Origin: Tetrastigma voinierianum
Taxonomy: Eukaryota; Streptophyta; Magnoliopsida; Vitales; Vitaceae
DNA length: 64,000 nucleotides
Direction: 5' to 3'
NCBI GenBank assembly: GCA_016808115.1
Contig: JAEQBH010004550.1
Location: 372,001-436,000 of the forward strand
Position numbers and translations under genes: made by a program. Of this stretch, positions 1 to 10,440 are shown in pieces (within the stretch, counting starts at the first letter, position 1; every line of letters starts with the position of its first letter). The notes below the pieces were generated by a model. It ran no database searches, had not been told where the DNA came from, and worked only from the letters and a program-made list of their open reading frames with translations.

Positions 1-30
1 GTTTGGAGTATGAGAAGGTATGGAAGAAGC

Positions 31-640
31 TTACAGGGGGAGCATAAGAGATGGAGGCGATAGAGGGAATCCAATCTTGGACAAGTTGGAGAATCCATCA
101 CAAGCCCCTTCTAGTGGTTTGGAGTCATCTCGGCCAGGCCAGGTGGTGCCAAAAGGATAGCTACATCCGCCATCTTTCTCGTCTTCCTCATATACTAGAC
201 AAACCCCACATTTTTTTACAGCGCTATCAGAGCCCATCAACTCAAATGAAGCCACCACATTGTTGCTCAGCTTCCTGAACCAATAACGAGCACTAGTCTC
301 TAGTCCAACAAGAGATTTATACTGAGAAGCAGTATTGTGACTGGCACCGATAATCACGAGTCCTTCAGGTGAAATATACAATGAGTCAAGGTCAGTGTAC
401 ACACAATAATCATCATTCAGTAGCAAACTAAGCCAAGATGTGAAGGTTCTGCAATCACTAAGTTCTATAACCATCATTCAAGATTTATACGAATGAATAG
501 CCTCGAAGTTGAGAACAACATAAAAAGACAATCCCATCAACTTGGTATTATACCAATGTGATGGCAACTCTATATTCTGGGGAGACACCTACATTACATT
601 AAGATGAACCACTTTGGAATTCTACTCTCAGGAACAATGG
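31..640 (-). pseudogene. C-JID (post-LRR) exon of TNL 1
   Basis: This is the C-terminal jelly-roll/Ig-like domain (C-JID) found after the LRRs of plant TNLs, where it contributes to effector recognition. A 148-residue open stretch (31-477) carries the hallmark KKCGVCLVYEED near its end and an acidic tail. Upstream, between about 640 and 480, the minus strand reads ELPSHWYNTKLMGLSF, the typical start of the core, but a frame change separates the two halves. The equivalent exon of TNL 2 is at 39,410-40,203. An apparent stop at 31 lies at the expected C-terminus. Confidence 0.85.
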
Positions 641-928
641 CATTGTATTCGTTGATTGGAATAAGGATCCCCTGTATCATAGAAATCATTGCTGGCATAT
701 GAGAAAATAGTATAGAACAAATATTCAAGGCTTTTTTAAGAATTACTTTGTGGGATTATATCAACTTATAAGATTTCAAAAAATAAAATGAAAAATTAAG
801 CAAATACATTTTGTCCTGTACAATCTAAAGCCGGAAACATACCCGATTTGGCGAAAATTTTGGTATGGATGACATTAGCTGGATTCCCTCTATAATAGTT
901 GCCACGACATCCCTACCTTGAATCTCTC

Positions 929-1430
929 CTAGTCTGAAGCAATTAGAAAAATTAAACCTGACATCCCCAAGGCTTTAATGTATGCACTTGATGAACATGA
1001 AAAGGTTTCCAAGAATTTGCAACTATGGGCATTTAAACTCTCAATACTTGATGGAAGCTCTGGCAATGATTGAAGACACCTGCAGTATTCTATTATGAGA
1101 CTTCGTAGCCGAGAAAGTCTATTAAGGCTAGCAAGCATGGCAATGAAATTGTTTCTGCTCAGATCATGGGGCAATACTCCTTCCAGTAGGTTGCAACCTC
1201 GTAGACATAAACACTTTCAAGGAGTGTAAACCCAAGAAAGAAGGCAGTTGCAATCCTACTGTTGGTGATGCGTGGAATGAGAAGACCATATTCCTTGACT
1301 TCGATTCCCCTCCCTTACAACCTACTAATGATAATTCTCGAAGGTTTGTCAAAAGAGAAATAGAGGGTGGTACCCCTTGTATACCACTTCCACTTGTATT
1401 TAACTTTGCTAAACATTGTAGGCTTCCTAA
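929..1430 (-). pseudogene. 3' part of the LRR exon of TNL 1
   Basis: Two overlapping open stretches carry late LRR units. One is 1,164-1,352, with LRELSLVGCKGG and then a variable loop. The other is 929-1,174, with LSRNNFIAMLASLNRLSRL followed by CRCLQSLPELPSSIESLNAHSC and LETFSC, the normal end of a TNL LRR before the C-JID. They are in different frames, so there is a frameshift around 1,170. Comparison with 40,330-40,740 in TNL 2 shows colinearity until about 1,430, where the insertion begins. The missing middle resumes at about 9,225. Confidence 0.85.
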
Positions 1431-1770
1431 CTCCTAAGTCATCTGTGATTCAGCCATTACTGTGACCTGGAGTGATAAGAGTCCAGAGGATGTTAGCTCC
1501 TTTGTGCTTTGTGGAAGATTTCATGATTTTACAGTTCATCCAGTTCAATAAAACAGCTGTTTAGAGCCCCGAGATTGAGAAGGCAGTTGTATTATACCAC
1601 TCCCATCTAGAGCGGGGAATATAGGTCGAGCAGATCGAATTTGGCCAGTGCCCAAATATTTTGGAGTAGGACCGTGAGTCGCGGCTTGAATTATTGTGAC
1701 CCGTCGGGTTAGGGCCGGGCTAACTCAGTCAATAGAATTTTTTTAAGATTTTTTTATTATTAATTTAAAA

Positions 1771-1845
1771 AATGACACACACACACACCTTTTACCATAA
1801 TGCACACACACACACTGCGCTTTACACACATATATATATATATAT
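1771..1845. repeat. CA and TA microsatellites
   Basis: Two short (AC)n runs, separated by CTTTTACCATAATG, are followed by a (TA)n run just before the first 750-bp direct repeat. They lie inside the insertion, not in TNL sequence. Confidence 0.9.
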
Positions 1846-1905
1846 GACTTATTGGGATTTTCTAAATCCTATAGTGATCATACTAATGAAGATGAAGATT
1901 ATGGG

Positions 1906-2655
1906 TGATGATGCTTTCAGCGGGAGCTAAGAATTTGGAGCGTGTGAAGTCGTTAGAGCTGAACCCGGGGGTGTTGTGGCGGGGATCTGGCCCATCTGAA
2001 TCGTCTGGAATTTGAAGTATGGCTGGCACCGCCACCGATCGCAAACCTTAGTCGTGCACTCCTCTTGCCAAAACAAGAAGAAGGGGTCGCGAGGAAATTT
2101 ATGCCGGTGGCAGCTCACGTCCCCCAAGTCGGTTTCTTTACGAGAAAGGGAAATCTCTTAGAAATTGAATGTGTTAAATATGGTATGCGTCTAAAGTGCA
2201 TCCCTTTCATATTTAAGGGTATTACGTATTTATAGTGTATATTATTCCCAATTTGAGGAGTAGTAAGGGATTCTTTCCCCATTGGATGGGATGTTATTGC
2301 CTTTATCGGTTTAGAAAGAGATATTGAAGGAATAGTTTATTGAAATTATCCTCCTTCACTTTTTAGTGAGATTTGATTGGATTTGCGGGGATAATATATT
2401 GGCTGGGGTATCACTGTTCCCTTATTAGTGAGATTTGATTGGATTTGCGGGATAATATTATTAGGGGTATCTTGTTTCCCTTATTGGTGAGATTTAGTCT
2501 GATTTGCAGGATGTGAGCCTTCCCAATTATCCATATCATCGGCCTTTAGGGTGAGTGGTGGAGGCTTTTCGTTTTGGCGACGCTAGAAACGCAGGTGTTT
2601 ATAGGGCTTGCCTCTCCTTTGGGCCTAGTGGTGAGCTGCGACCTATTTTTCAAAC
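1906..2655 (+). repeat. Left 750-bp direct repeat (LTR-like)
   Basis: It is paired with 7,933-8,682 in the same orientation. Shared blocks include the start TGATGATGCTTT, the region around the TATA-like motif, several copies of GAGATTTGATTGGATTTG and the end GCCTCTCCTTTGGGCCTAGTG. Divergence between the copies is mostly short indels. The canonical TG...CA termini fit an LTR, but no matching 5-bp target duplication is visible. Confidence 0.7.
2228..2250 (+). promoter_or_regulatory. Possible LTR core promoter
   Basis: The stretch TATTTATAGTGTATATTATT is conserved without change in both 750-bp repeats (here and near 8,244), although surrounding sequence has many indels. A TATA-like box in mid-LTR is where plant LTR promoters lie. 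Function is inferred. Confidence 0.35.
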
Positions 2656-3199
2656 AAGTCAGTTGCCCCTCGATAACGTACTTGCGGTGTGCGTGGGCAA
2701 GGTTATATAAGTTTCTTGTATCGAGTGTGATTTCCGTAGTATTATTTCGAATTTGGATTAGTTAGAGACTTTGTTGTCGTCTTATGTGATAATGATGACC
2801 TTTGCGCTTCGGTTCGCGCTCATTTCTTCTGTAAATATCCTCTGACCGTTCGTCTTGCGTTCCCTTGAATGGAATGGCCTAAATTGAGCGTCTGAGTTGA
2901 GAAATTAAGCTCGTGGAGTCGCTAGGAGCCGTGGGCTAAACGTTGATTTGGACCGATTCTAAATTGTCACGACTTTTGTTGAAATTCGTTAGTGCTGGTC
3001 TTGATCTCCATTGGGCGACTTGTAGGCGAATTGATTCATGGGCTGCATGACTGCTTTTGGCGAGTCGTCAATGAAAGTTGATGTTCTCCATCGTGGCTAA
3101 CGCATGTGTCGGCCGGCCCGATTTCCTGGAGTTGCGGACTGCTTTTTGGTGAGGTCGTCAATGCAGTGGAGTGGGTGGGGCGGCTAGATCTCGCATGAA
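2656..3199. other. Spacer between the left direct repeat and the arrays
   Basis: This is unique-looking, moderately GC-rich sequence with no recognisable protein similarity. It does not resemble a tRNA primer-binding site at its start. Towards 3,050-3,180 single GAGTCGTCAATG-like units appear, so the array motif seems to grow out of this spacer. Confidence 0.5.
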
Positions 3200-3890
3200 C
3201 TAATGGGAAGAGCTCGTCGAGTGTGAGCTTGATTAATTAGAGCTCGTCCATGTGTATTGATGGGAAGAGCTCGTCAGTGCGAACTTGGGAAGAGCTTCGT
3301 CAATGGGGTGCGGGAAGAGCTCGTGTGCGGTAGGTGGGTAGAGGCTCGTCAATGTGGAAGGGTTAGGCGGGGCGCTCGTCCATGTGAGAGCGGGAAGAGC
3401 TCGTCGAGGTGGGCCGGTTGAGTGGGGCTTGTCAGTGAGCGATGGGAAGAGCTCGTCGGGTGAACAATTGAGTAGAGCTTCGTCAAATGAAGCGATGGGA
3501 GGAAGAAATTTGATCCGAATTAAGCGATTAGGTAGAGCTCTTCGAGTGATGGTGATGGGAAGAGCTAAATCAATGTAGATTCTTTGAATAAGAAGTCGTC
3601 CATGAGAATAAGAGCTTCGCCCGTGTTGGTGATAGGAAGAGAGCTCGTATGAATGAAATATTGAGGGAGGAGCTCGTCAGTATTTGAGTGATGGGAAGAG
3701 CTCGTCATAATCGAATAATTGAAGCGAGAGCTCGTCGTGTGTGATGGGAAGAGGCTCGTTAGGATGAAGTAGTCTGATAGAAGCTCGTCCATGTTGAGTG
3801 ATGGGATGAGCTCGTCAGAATGAATAGTAAAGTAGAGCTCGTCCATGCTTTGAGTGATGGGATGAGCTCGTCGATGAGATTACTTGGCTC
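3200..3890. repeat. Minisatellite array A (GAGCTCGTC units)
   Basis: Irregular units of roughly 30-45 bp are built around GGGAAGAGCTCGTC followed by a variable linker such as AATGTGAA or GAGTGATG. More than 15 units are visible. Open frames here are by-products of the repeat. Confidence 0.85.
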
Positions 3891-4990
3891 CACGTGTTGT
3901 AGCGCGGTGGCGTTCGGCCAGTGGCGATGTAGCAGTGGCGATGTGGCTAAGTGGCGATTGGGCGGTGGGGGTGTGGCCCGGTGGCGATTGGCGGAGTGGC
4001 GTTGTGGCCTGGTGGCGGTTGGTAGGGTGGCGATGTGCGGTGGCGATTGGTAGGTGTGATGTGGCCCAGGGTGGCGATTGGTAAGTGGCGATTGAGGCCG
4101 GGTAGGCGTTTAGCGGTGGCGATTGGAGCGGTGGCGATGTGGTCGGTGGCGATGTAGCCAGTGGCGATTAGTAAGTGAAGCCCGACCGGTGGCGGTGTAG
4201 CCGGTGGCGATTGGTAGTAGGCGGTGTGGCCGAGTGGCGATTGGCCGGAGTAAGTGTATGGCCGTGGCGATTGGGCAGTGGCGGTGTGGCCCGGTGGCGA
4301 TTGGGCGTGCGATTGGGCGAGTTGTGTTGTAGCCAGTGGCGATTGGCGATGGCGATGTAACGAGGTGGCGATTGGGCGAGTGGCGATTGAGCCCGGTGAG
4401 ATGTAGCGATGGCGATTAAGCCCAGTGGCGATTGGCCCGTGGCGGTGGGGCCAGGGTGGCAATGTAGCCCGGTGGTGATGTAGCCCGGTGGCGATGTAGC
4501 CAAGTGGCGATGGCCGGTGGCGATGGCCAGTGGCGATTGGTAGAGTGGCGATGTGGCCGGTGGCGATTGGCCAGAAGTGGCGTGGCAGTGGCGATTGAGC
4601 GGTGGCGATTGAAGCCCGGAGTGGCGGTGGTAGTGGCGATGTAGCCCAGTGGCGATTGAGCCGAGTGGCGATGGAGCCAAGTGGCGATTGAGCCAGTGGC
4701 GGTGTAGCCCGGTGGCGATTAGTCAGTGGCGATTGAGCCCAGTGGCGATTGAGCGGTGGCATTGGCCGGTGGCGATTGGGCCGAGGAGTGGCCGTGAGTC
4801 GGTAAGCGATGTGGCGGAGTGGCGGTGGGCGGTGGCGATGGCCCGGTGGCGATGTAGCGGTGGCGATTGGCCAGAGTGGCGATGTGGCCCGGTGGCGATT
4901 GGTAGAGTGGCGGTGGGCGGTGGCGATTGGTAAGTGTGATGGTAAGTGGCGATTGGTCGATGGCGATGTAGCCAGTGGCGATTGGCCGGC
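3890..4990. repeat. Minisatellite array B (GTGGCGATTGG units)
   Basis: About 1.1 kb of short units of 14-21 bp, each with the core GTGGCGAT plus TGG, GTAGCC or GTGGCC. The plus strand is strongly G-rich and C-poor. It interrupts the GAGCTCGTC-type arrays abruptly on both sides (about 3,890 and 4,990). Antisense open frames of up to 271 codons encode only low-complexity peptide and are not credible genes. Confidence 0.9.
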
Positions 4991-4999
4991 TGATCGACT

Positions 5000-7065
5000 C
5001 CTCGGGTAAGCGTGACGCTCGTGGAAGGCGAGACTTCGTCAAAGTGAGCAGTTAAGGTAGAACTTCGTCGTGTATTGATAGGAAGAGCTCGTCGGTGAAC
5101 TTAGGAAGAGCTACGTTATTAGGGGCTGATGGTGAAGGCTCGTCAGAATCGCGTAGTAGGAGCTCGCCCATGTTGGCGATGGAAGAGTCGTCAATGAAAA
5201 TAATGCTTCGGGAGCCGTCCATCTGAAGAGGCGGTGAAGAGGCTGTCGAAATTTGGCGAGCAGTGGGAACTTCGTCCATATCGAGGGAAAGGCTTACGTC
5301 GATATGAATTGTAGGATGGAGCCCGTCTGTCTGATATGCAGTGAAGGGCTTGTCAGAATGCGTAGTAGGAGCTCGCCCATGTTGACTGATGGGAAGAGCT
5401 CGTCAATGAAAATAGTAGGAAGGAGCCCGTCTGTTTGAAGTGCAGTGAAGGGCTCGTCAGGCTGAACAGTGGGAACTCGTCCATATCGAGGGAAGAGCTT
5501 CGTCAATATGAATTGTAGGATGGAGCCCGTCTGTCTGATATGCAGTGAAGGGCTCGTCAGAATGCGTAGTAGGAGCTCGCCCATGTTGACTGATGGGAAG
5601 AGCTCGTCAATGAAAATAGTAGGAAGGAGCCGTGCGTTGAAGTGCGGAGTGAAGGGCTCGTCAGCGAATAGTAGAGACTCGTCCGTGCGAGTTGAGGGAG
5701 AGCTTGTCAATAGGAATTGTAAGGAAGGCCGTGCGTCAGCGTGCGATTGAAGAGATAAATCAGTATGAATAGTAGGAAGGAGCCACAGATGCGTTTGGAA
5801 GTGCAGTGAAGGGCTCGTCAAAGTGAATAGTAGGAGCTCGTCCGTCTTAGTTGAGGGGAGAGCTCGTCAATAGGAATTTGTAGGAAGGAGCCCGTCGTCG
5901 GGTAATGAGTGGGGGCTCGTCGATAGGAAGTTGTTTGGAGGAGCTCGTCGGAGTGGGAGGCCATTGGGAAGAGCTCGTCGGGTGGAAGCAGTATGGCGAG
6001 AGCTCGTCCATGTAAATAATAGGGGCTCGTCAGGTAGAGCCGTTTGGAAGGAGCTCGTCAGGTAAACTGTTGTAAGAGCTCGTCCATGTAAATAATAGGG
6101 GCTCGTCGGATAAAATTTTGTTAGGAGGAGCTCGTCGGGTAGGCGTATCAGAGCTCAGTCCATGTAAAATGTGGGAGGCTCGTCAAGTAAGAATTTTACA
6201 TTGGGAGGGCTTCGTCGGGTGAAATTTATTTGTAAGAGCTAGCCCATGTAAATAATAGGAGCTCGTCAAATAGAGTACACATTTGGGAGGAGCTCGTCAG
6301 TGCTTTATGAAGCTGCCCGTGTAAATAATAGGAGCTCGTCGGATAAGAGATTTGTTAAGGGGAGCTCGTCGGAGTAAATTGTTGTAGAGGCTCGTCCATG
6401 CAAATAATGAGACTCGTCGGATACATTTGGGAGGAGCTCTCGTCGGGTGGAAATTGTTGTAGGCTCGCCCGTGTAAATAATAGGAGCTAAATCGAAAAAG
6501 TAAGAGCATTTGGAGGGAGCTCGTCGGTGCGGTGTTGTAGGCTCGTCGTGTAAATAATAGGAGCTCGTCAGATAGAGCTGTTGGGAGGAGCTCGTCAGGT
6601 AGGCCCGTTGTAGAGCTCGTCCGGCATGTACATAATGGGGCTCGTCAAGAGTCTGTTTGTTTGGAGGAGCTCGTCGGTGCGCCCCATTGTAGGCTCGTCC
6701 ATGTAAATAATAGGAGCTCGTGAAGTAGGGCTGTTTGGAAGAGCTCGTCAAGTAGAGCTATTGGGCAGAGCTCGTCGAGGTGGAGGCTATTCGAGCTCGT
6801 CCATGTAAATAATAGGGACTCGTCGGTAGCCGGGTTTGGAAGAGCTCGTCGGTATTTGTGGGAAGGAAACTCGTCGGGTAGCATTGCGAGAGCTCGTCCG
6901 TATAAATAATAGGGGCTCGTCGAGGTAAATGGGTTTGGAAGCTTCGTCGGGTAGAGCTATTAGGAAGGCTCGTCGGTGAAGCTATTCGCGAGCTGCGTCC
7001 ATGTAAATAATAGGGGCTCGTCAGGTAGAGCCGTTTGGAAGGGCTCGTCGGGTAGAGCTATTGGG
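5000..7065. repeat. Minisatellite array C with higher-order repeats
   Basis: GAGCTCGTC units return after array B. Two higher-order levels are visible. Near 5,261-5,640 a block of about 204 bp is repeated twice almost exactly (GAATTGTAGGATGGAGCCC at 5,306 and 5,510). From about 6,000 to 7,020 a unit of about 80 bp, marked by CATGTAAATAATAGG followed by two GCTCGTC boxes, recurs around 13 times. This stepwise amplification is typical of satellite evolution. Confidence 0.85.
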
Positions 7066-7860
7066 CTTAAGCGGCGGAGTGTAGTGGCCTTCAAGCCGGA
7101 ATGGCGATGTAGCTGGTGGTCACGACTCTTGAAGCGACATGGCCTATGCGAGGAGTGGGGGCTCGTCAAAGTGGGCAAGCGTTGGGCTCCTGGGCGCTGG
7201 GGCGCGCAGGCGGCGTTCAAGCGGAGATAGGCGTGTAGCTGGCGGAGTCGACTCTTGAGGCGGCGTGGCTTTGTCTGCGAGTAGAGGGCTCGTCAGAAGT
7301 GGCTTGTTTGGGCTCCTGGCGGCTGGGGCCTTGGCGGCGTTCAAGCCGAGATAGGCGATGTAGCTGGGGCGAGTCGACTCTTGAGGCGGCGTGGCTGTCG
7401 AGGAGTAGAGGAACTCGTCAAAGTGAGCAAACCCCAGGCTCTGAGCTGGGGCCTGGCGGCGTTGGCCAGATGGCGTGGCTTTGGTAGTCTGACTCGCGAG
7501 GGCGGCGTGGCTGTGTAGAGTAGAGGGCTCGTCAAAGTGAAGCGGTGGGCTCTGGCTGGGGCCTTGGCGGCGTTCAAGCCGAATGGCGATGTAACTGAGT
7601 TGGTCTGACTCTTGAGGCGCGTGGCCTATGTAGAGTGGGGAGCTCGTCAGAAGTGAGCAAGCCCAGGCTCCTGTGTTTGGGGCATAGCGGCGTTGGCCAG
7701 ATAGCGATGTAACTGGCTGATGCGACTGCGAGCGGCGTGGCTGTGCGAGTAGGCGGGCTCTTTGAATTGAGCTGCGTGGCTCCGGGCGCTGTGGCCTTGG
7801 TGGCAATGTAGCCTGAGCGGATCCTGCATCCTTGGCGGATTGGCGTTGCTCCTGCTTGTG
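7066..7860. repeat. Tandem array D (~120-bp units)
   Basis: About six units start near 7,087, 7,211, 7,335, 7,455, 7,570 and 7,690. Each contains a GGCGATGTAGC core like array B, then GACTCTTGAGGCGGCGTGGC, then GGGCTCGTCAAAGTG like arrays A and C, then GGCTCCTGG and GGGGCCTTGGCGGCG. The unit therefore combines the motifs of the two other array types. Confidence 0.85.
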
Positions 7861-7932
7861 TTCCGAGTTGATACCATCGATGGCGAAATCGATTATGTTT
7901 ATGGAGGCTATCGTTTCCTGGGGCGGCGCCAG

Positions 7933-8682
7933 TGATGATGCTTTTTCAGCGGGCCCAGGCTGGAGCGTGTGGGGTCGTTAGAGGCTGGACAGTTGTTTGT
8001 GGCGGGGATGCGGGCGTGCGGGTCGTGCGAATTTGAAGTATGTGCTCACCCGTCTGCGTCTATGAGCCTTGGTAAATAACACTCTGCAAAAACAAAGAAG
8101 AAGGGGGGTCGGCGAGGGCTATGCCCATGGCCGCTCCGATGCCTAAGTCAGTTTCTTTCTGAGAGAAAAGAGAGACTACTTAGGCGAGATGTGTTGCGTA
8201 TGGTATGCGTCCCCAGAGTGTCCGCTCAGATTGGGGGTGTACGTATTTATAGTGTATATTATTCCCAATTTGAGGGAGTAGTGGAGTTCTTTCCCATTGG
8301 ATGGGATATTTATTGCCTTTATCGGATTTTAGAAGAGATATTTGAAGGAATAGTTTATTGAGGTATCCTCCTTCCTTTTATTGAGATTTGATTGGATTTG
8401 GGATAATATATTATTGAGAATTATCCTGTTTTACTTATTGAGGTGAATTTGATTGGATTTGCGGGATAATATATTGACCAGGAAATTATCTTGTTTCCCT
8501 TATTGGTGAGATTTAGTCGATTTGCGGGATGTGAGTACTTCCCAATTATCATATCATCGGCCTTTGGGGTGAGTGGTTGGAGGAGGCTTCGTTTTGGTAG
8601 ATCACTTTGGGGTTTGGGTGTTTTATAAGGCTTGCCTCTCCTTTGGGCCTAGTGAGTAGGCCTGCGCGCCTATTTTTCAAAC
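7933..8682 (+). repeat. Right 750-bp direct repeat (LTR-like)
   Basis: This is the partner of 1,906-2,655, with the same length, orientation and block order. It is preceded by GGGGCGGCGCCAG rather than a clear polypurine tract. Lesions relative to the left copy cluster at CTG/CAG sites. Confidence 0.7.
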
Positions 8683-9224
8683 CCCATCAATGGGCATAGT
8701 GGATTTCATTTGAAACTTTGGATTTGTATATCATTTATTTTTCACTTTATTTTTTTTAGTACTTTGAATATGAACATGTTTATTAGTTTTGTTTATTACA
8801 CTTTGACATGTTTATGATTTGATGTTTCATTTTTATCATGAGGAAACTTTGAACTTGATTGTGGTTGGTACTTCATTAATTCTAATTATTGTGATTATAG
8901 TTAGTTCTTTAGACCTTCTGAAAGTTAGTTTGGTTCTAAATTTATAATGATGTTTAGCATTATTTACGTTTATTTAAGACTTTAAATATTATTACTTATT
9001 GTCTAAAAGCTCCATCATTTGCATGCATTAACTATTATTAAACACTTGTGTTTTGTTTTTTTTTATTTGAAGAATGAAAAAATTAGATAAATTACAAGTT
9101 TTAGCATTTTTTTTTTAAATTTTGGCTCGTTTTGGCCCGCTTTAGCTGCGGCACTTGTCGAAGCGAAATTTGAAGTGTCAACCAGCCCGAAAAAAAATGT
9201 GAGCCAAAGCGGCCCTGACCGTCG
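8683..9224. other. AT-rich right flank of the insertion
   Basis: Simple AT-rich sequence runs to about 9,110, followed by GC-rich sequence with GGCTCGTTTTGGCCCGC and GCCAAAGCGGCCC near the junction with the LRR exon. No gene is recognised. Confidence 0.5.
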
Positions 9225-9766
9225 CCATCTGAAAAACTCCATCAAATTCTTTAGGTTTTCTTGGATCTCTAGAAGCTTCTTAAGTCCTGTGCAGTTGGAA
9301 AGAATGAGATTTTTCAAGGACTTCAACTTAAAAATGCTTCTAGATAATGACTGAAGGCTTTTGCAGTCTTTTAGATTGAATAAAGCAAGCCTAGATAGAT
9401 TTTCAATGGAGAAGGGCAATCCTTGAATAGCAGTCCCTTGTAAAGAAAGCTCTGGCAGATGTTCCATATTCCCTTGGACCTTAGGAAACTTCTTCAGTTT
9501 TGAGCAGCTAGAGAGAATAAAAATTTGAAGAGACTCCATATGGATGCTGCTTGAGAAGCTCTTGAATTTCTGTAGCCTTCTAAATCAAGGACAATAAGCT
9601 TCTTGAGGCTTGATGGATGGTGAACCTCGACCAAACTTGTACAACCTTTGAATTTATTTGCCAAGGCTTGGGGCTCTAAGAAGTCTAGAGTTGTAGTTAG
9701 ATTTGAGTGGCAAAGTATGGCCAGTTTCCAACTTATCAAGTGCTTGTCAAAGAAGAGAGAAAACAA
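9225..9766 (-). pseudogene. 5' part of the LRR exon of TNL 1
   Basis: From high to low coordinates the minus strand reads NLTTTLDFLEPQAL, then FKGCTSLVEVHHPS, LKKLIVLDLEGYRN (9,766-9,494). In a second frame it then reads SLQIFILSSCSKLKKFPKVQ, then MEHLPELSLQGTAIQGLP and further LRRs ending LKNLMEFF (9,539-9,240). These are canonical TNL LRR units. The frame changes near 9,520. Just after LMEFF the reading runs into the insertion. Confidence 0.88.
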
Positions 9767-9779
9767 AGGATATCCACTT

Positions 9780-10165
9780 TAATGGATTGTATACTCTGTT
9801 TGAGAAAAATTCATATAAACTATAATCCCATGCATGCTTCCCATGTCCACTATTTGATGGAAGGGACTTCAGTATCCATGCTGACAAAGTCCTTAAGATG
9901 TTGAACTGAAATTTAGGATCTCCATATAGAGGTATGCTTTATTGTATAAATATTTCCTTCTGCATTAAACTTGTTATGAGATATGTTCATTAACTCTTTT
10001 TCTAAAATATATTCAGGCTTCTATACATTTGTAAATCACATATTTTGGCTTGATCTTAATCTCTTTATCTTTCTGAAGGCATCAATACTTTGAAGTTTAA
10101 CTCTTTTGATGTAGACAAATCAAGGAATATCCTTCTACAGCTTCAGTCCCTAACGCATTAACCAA
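9780..10165 (-). pseudogene. Degenerate exons between NB-ARC and LRR of TNL 1
   Basis: Two weak coding traces. About 10,165-10,075 reads ALGTEAVEG and, after a shift, KELNFK and a DAF-like end, the usual sequence after the winged helix. About 9,950-9,790 is recognisable only by comparison with 41,762-41,960 of TNL 2, where the same exon reads LRSLYWHGYPLNSLPSNFHP. Both contain stops. Confidence 0.6.
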
Positions 10166-10440
10166 AATGATATGAAATTGAGTAAAAATAGAAAAACTAA
10201 AAAATAATAATAATAAAGAAAAAGAAGAGATTAAAGTCTAGAGTGTGAAATTAATTATATTTTTGCCTCTTTTCTTTTTCATCCTTTTTTTTACTTAATT
10301 TTCATAACGCAAGCAAACTTGTACAAAACTCAGTTCTTGAATGAGATGGAGTAATATTCTTTAAATTTAGGCTTTCTTCTAGAACTTTTAAACATGAACA
10401 AGGAGACTTGATGCATTTTAGTCTTACATTATTTGTTGTT

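Larger units (their letters stand above)
1440..9225. mobile_element. LTR-flanked satellite-filled insertion in the TNL 1 LRR
   Basis: This block separates two parts of one LRR exon that are nearly contiguous in TNL 2 (about 190 bp apart there). It consists of a flank with CA/TA microsatellites, a 750-bp direct repeat (1,906-2,655), a spacer, four consecutive tandem arrays (3,200-7,860), a second 750-bp copy (7,933-8,682) and an AT-rich flank. The two copies keep the same order and length, begin with TGATGATG, end near TTTTTCA, and share a TATA-like stretch, as LTRs do. I see no gag, pol, transposase, clear primer-binding site or target duplication. The nearest description is a non-autonomous LTR element (LARD-like) whose interior has been taken over by satellite DNA. 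The outermost flanks (1,560-1,740 and 9,110-9,230) contain GGCCCG-type motifs on both sides, so the LTR unit may sit inside an older MITE. Confidence 0.65.

Noticed and set aside
3947..4762. Antisense open frame of 271 codons in array B
   Set aside because: It consists only of the peptide form of a 14-21-bp minisatellite; frames stay open on both strands because the repeat lacks stops.
5000..7065. CRISPR-like spacing of short repeats
   Set aside because: Unit lengths vary, the linkers are themselves repeated rather than unique spacers, and the DNA is plant nuclear.
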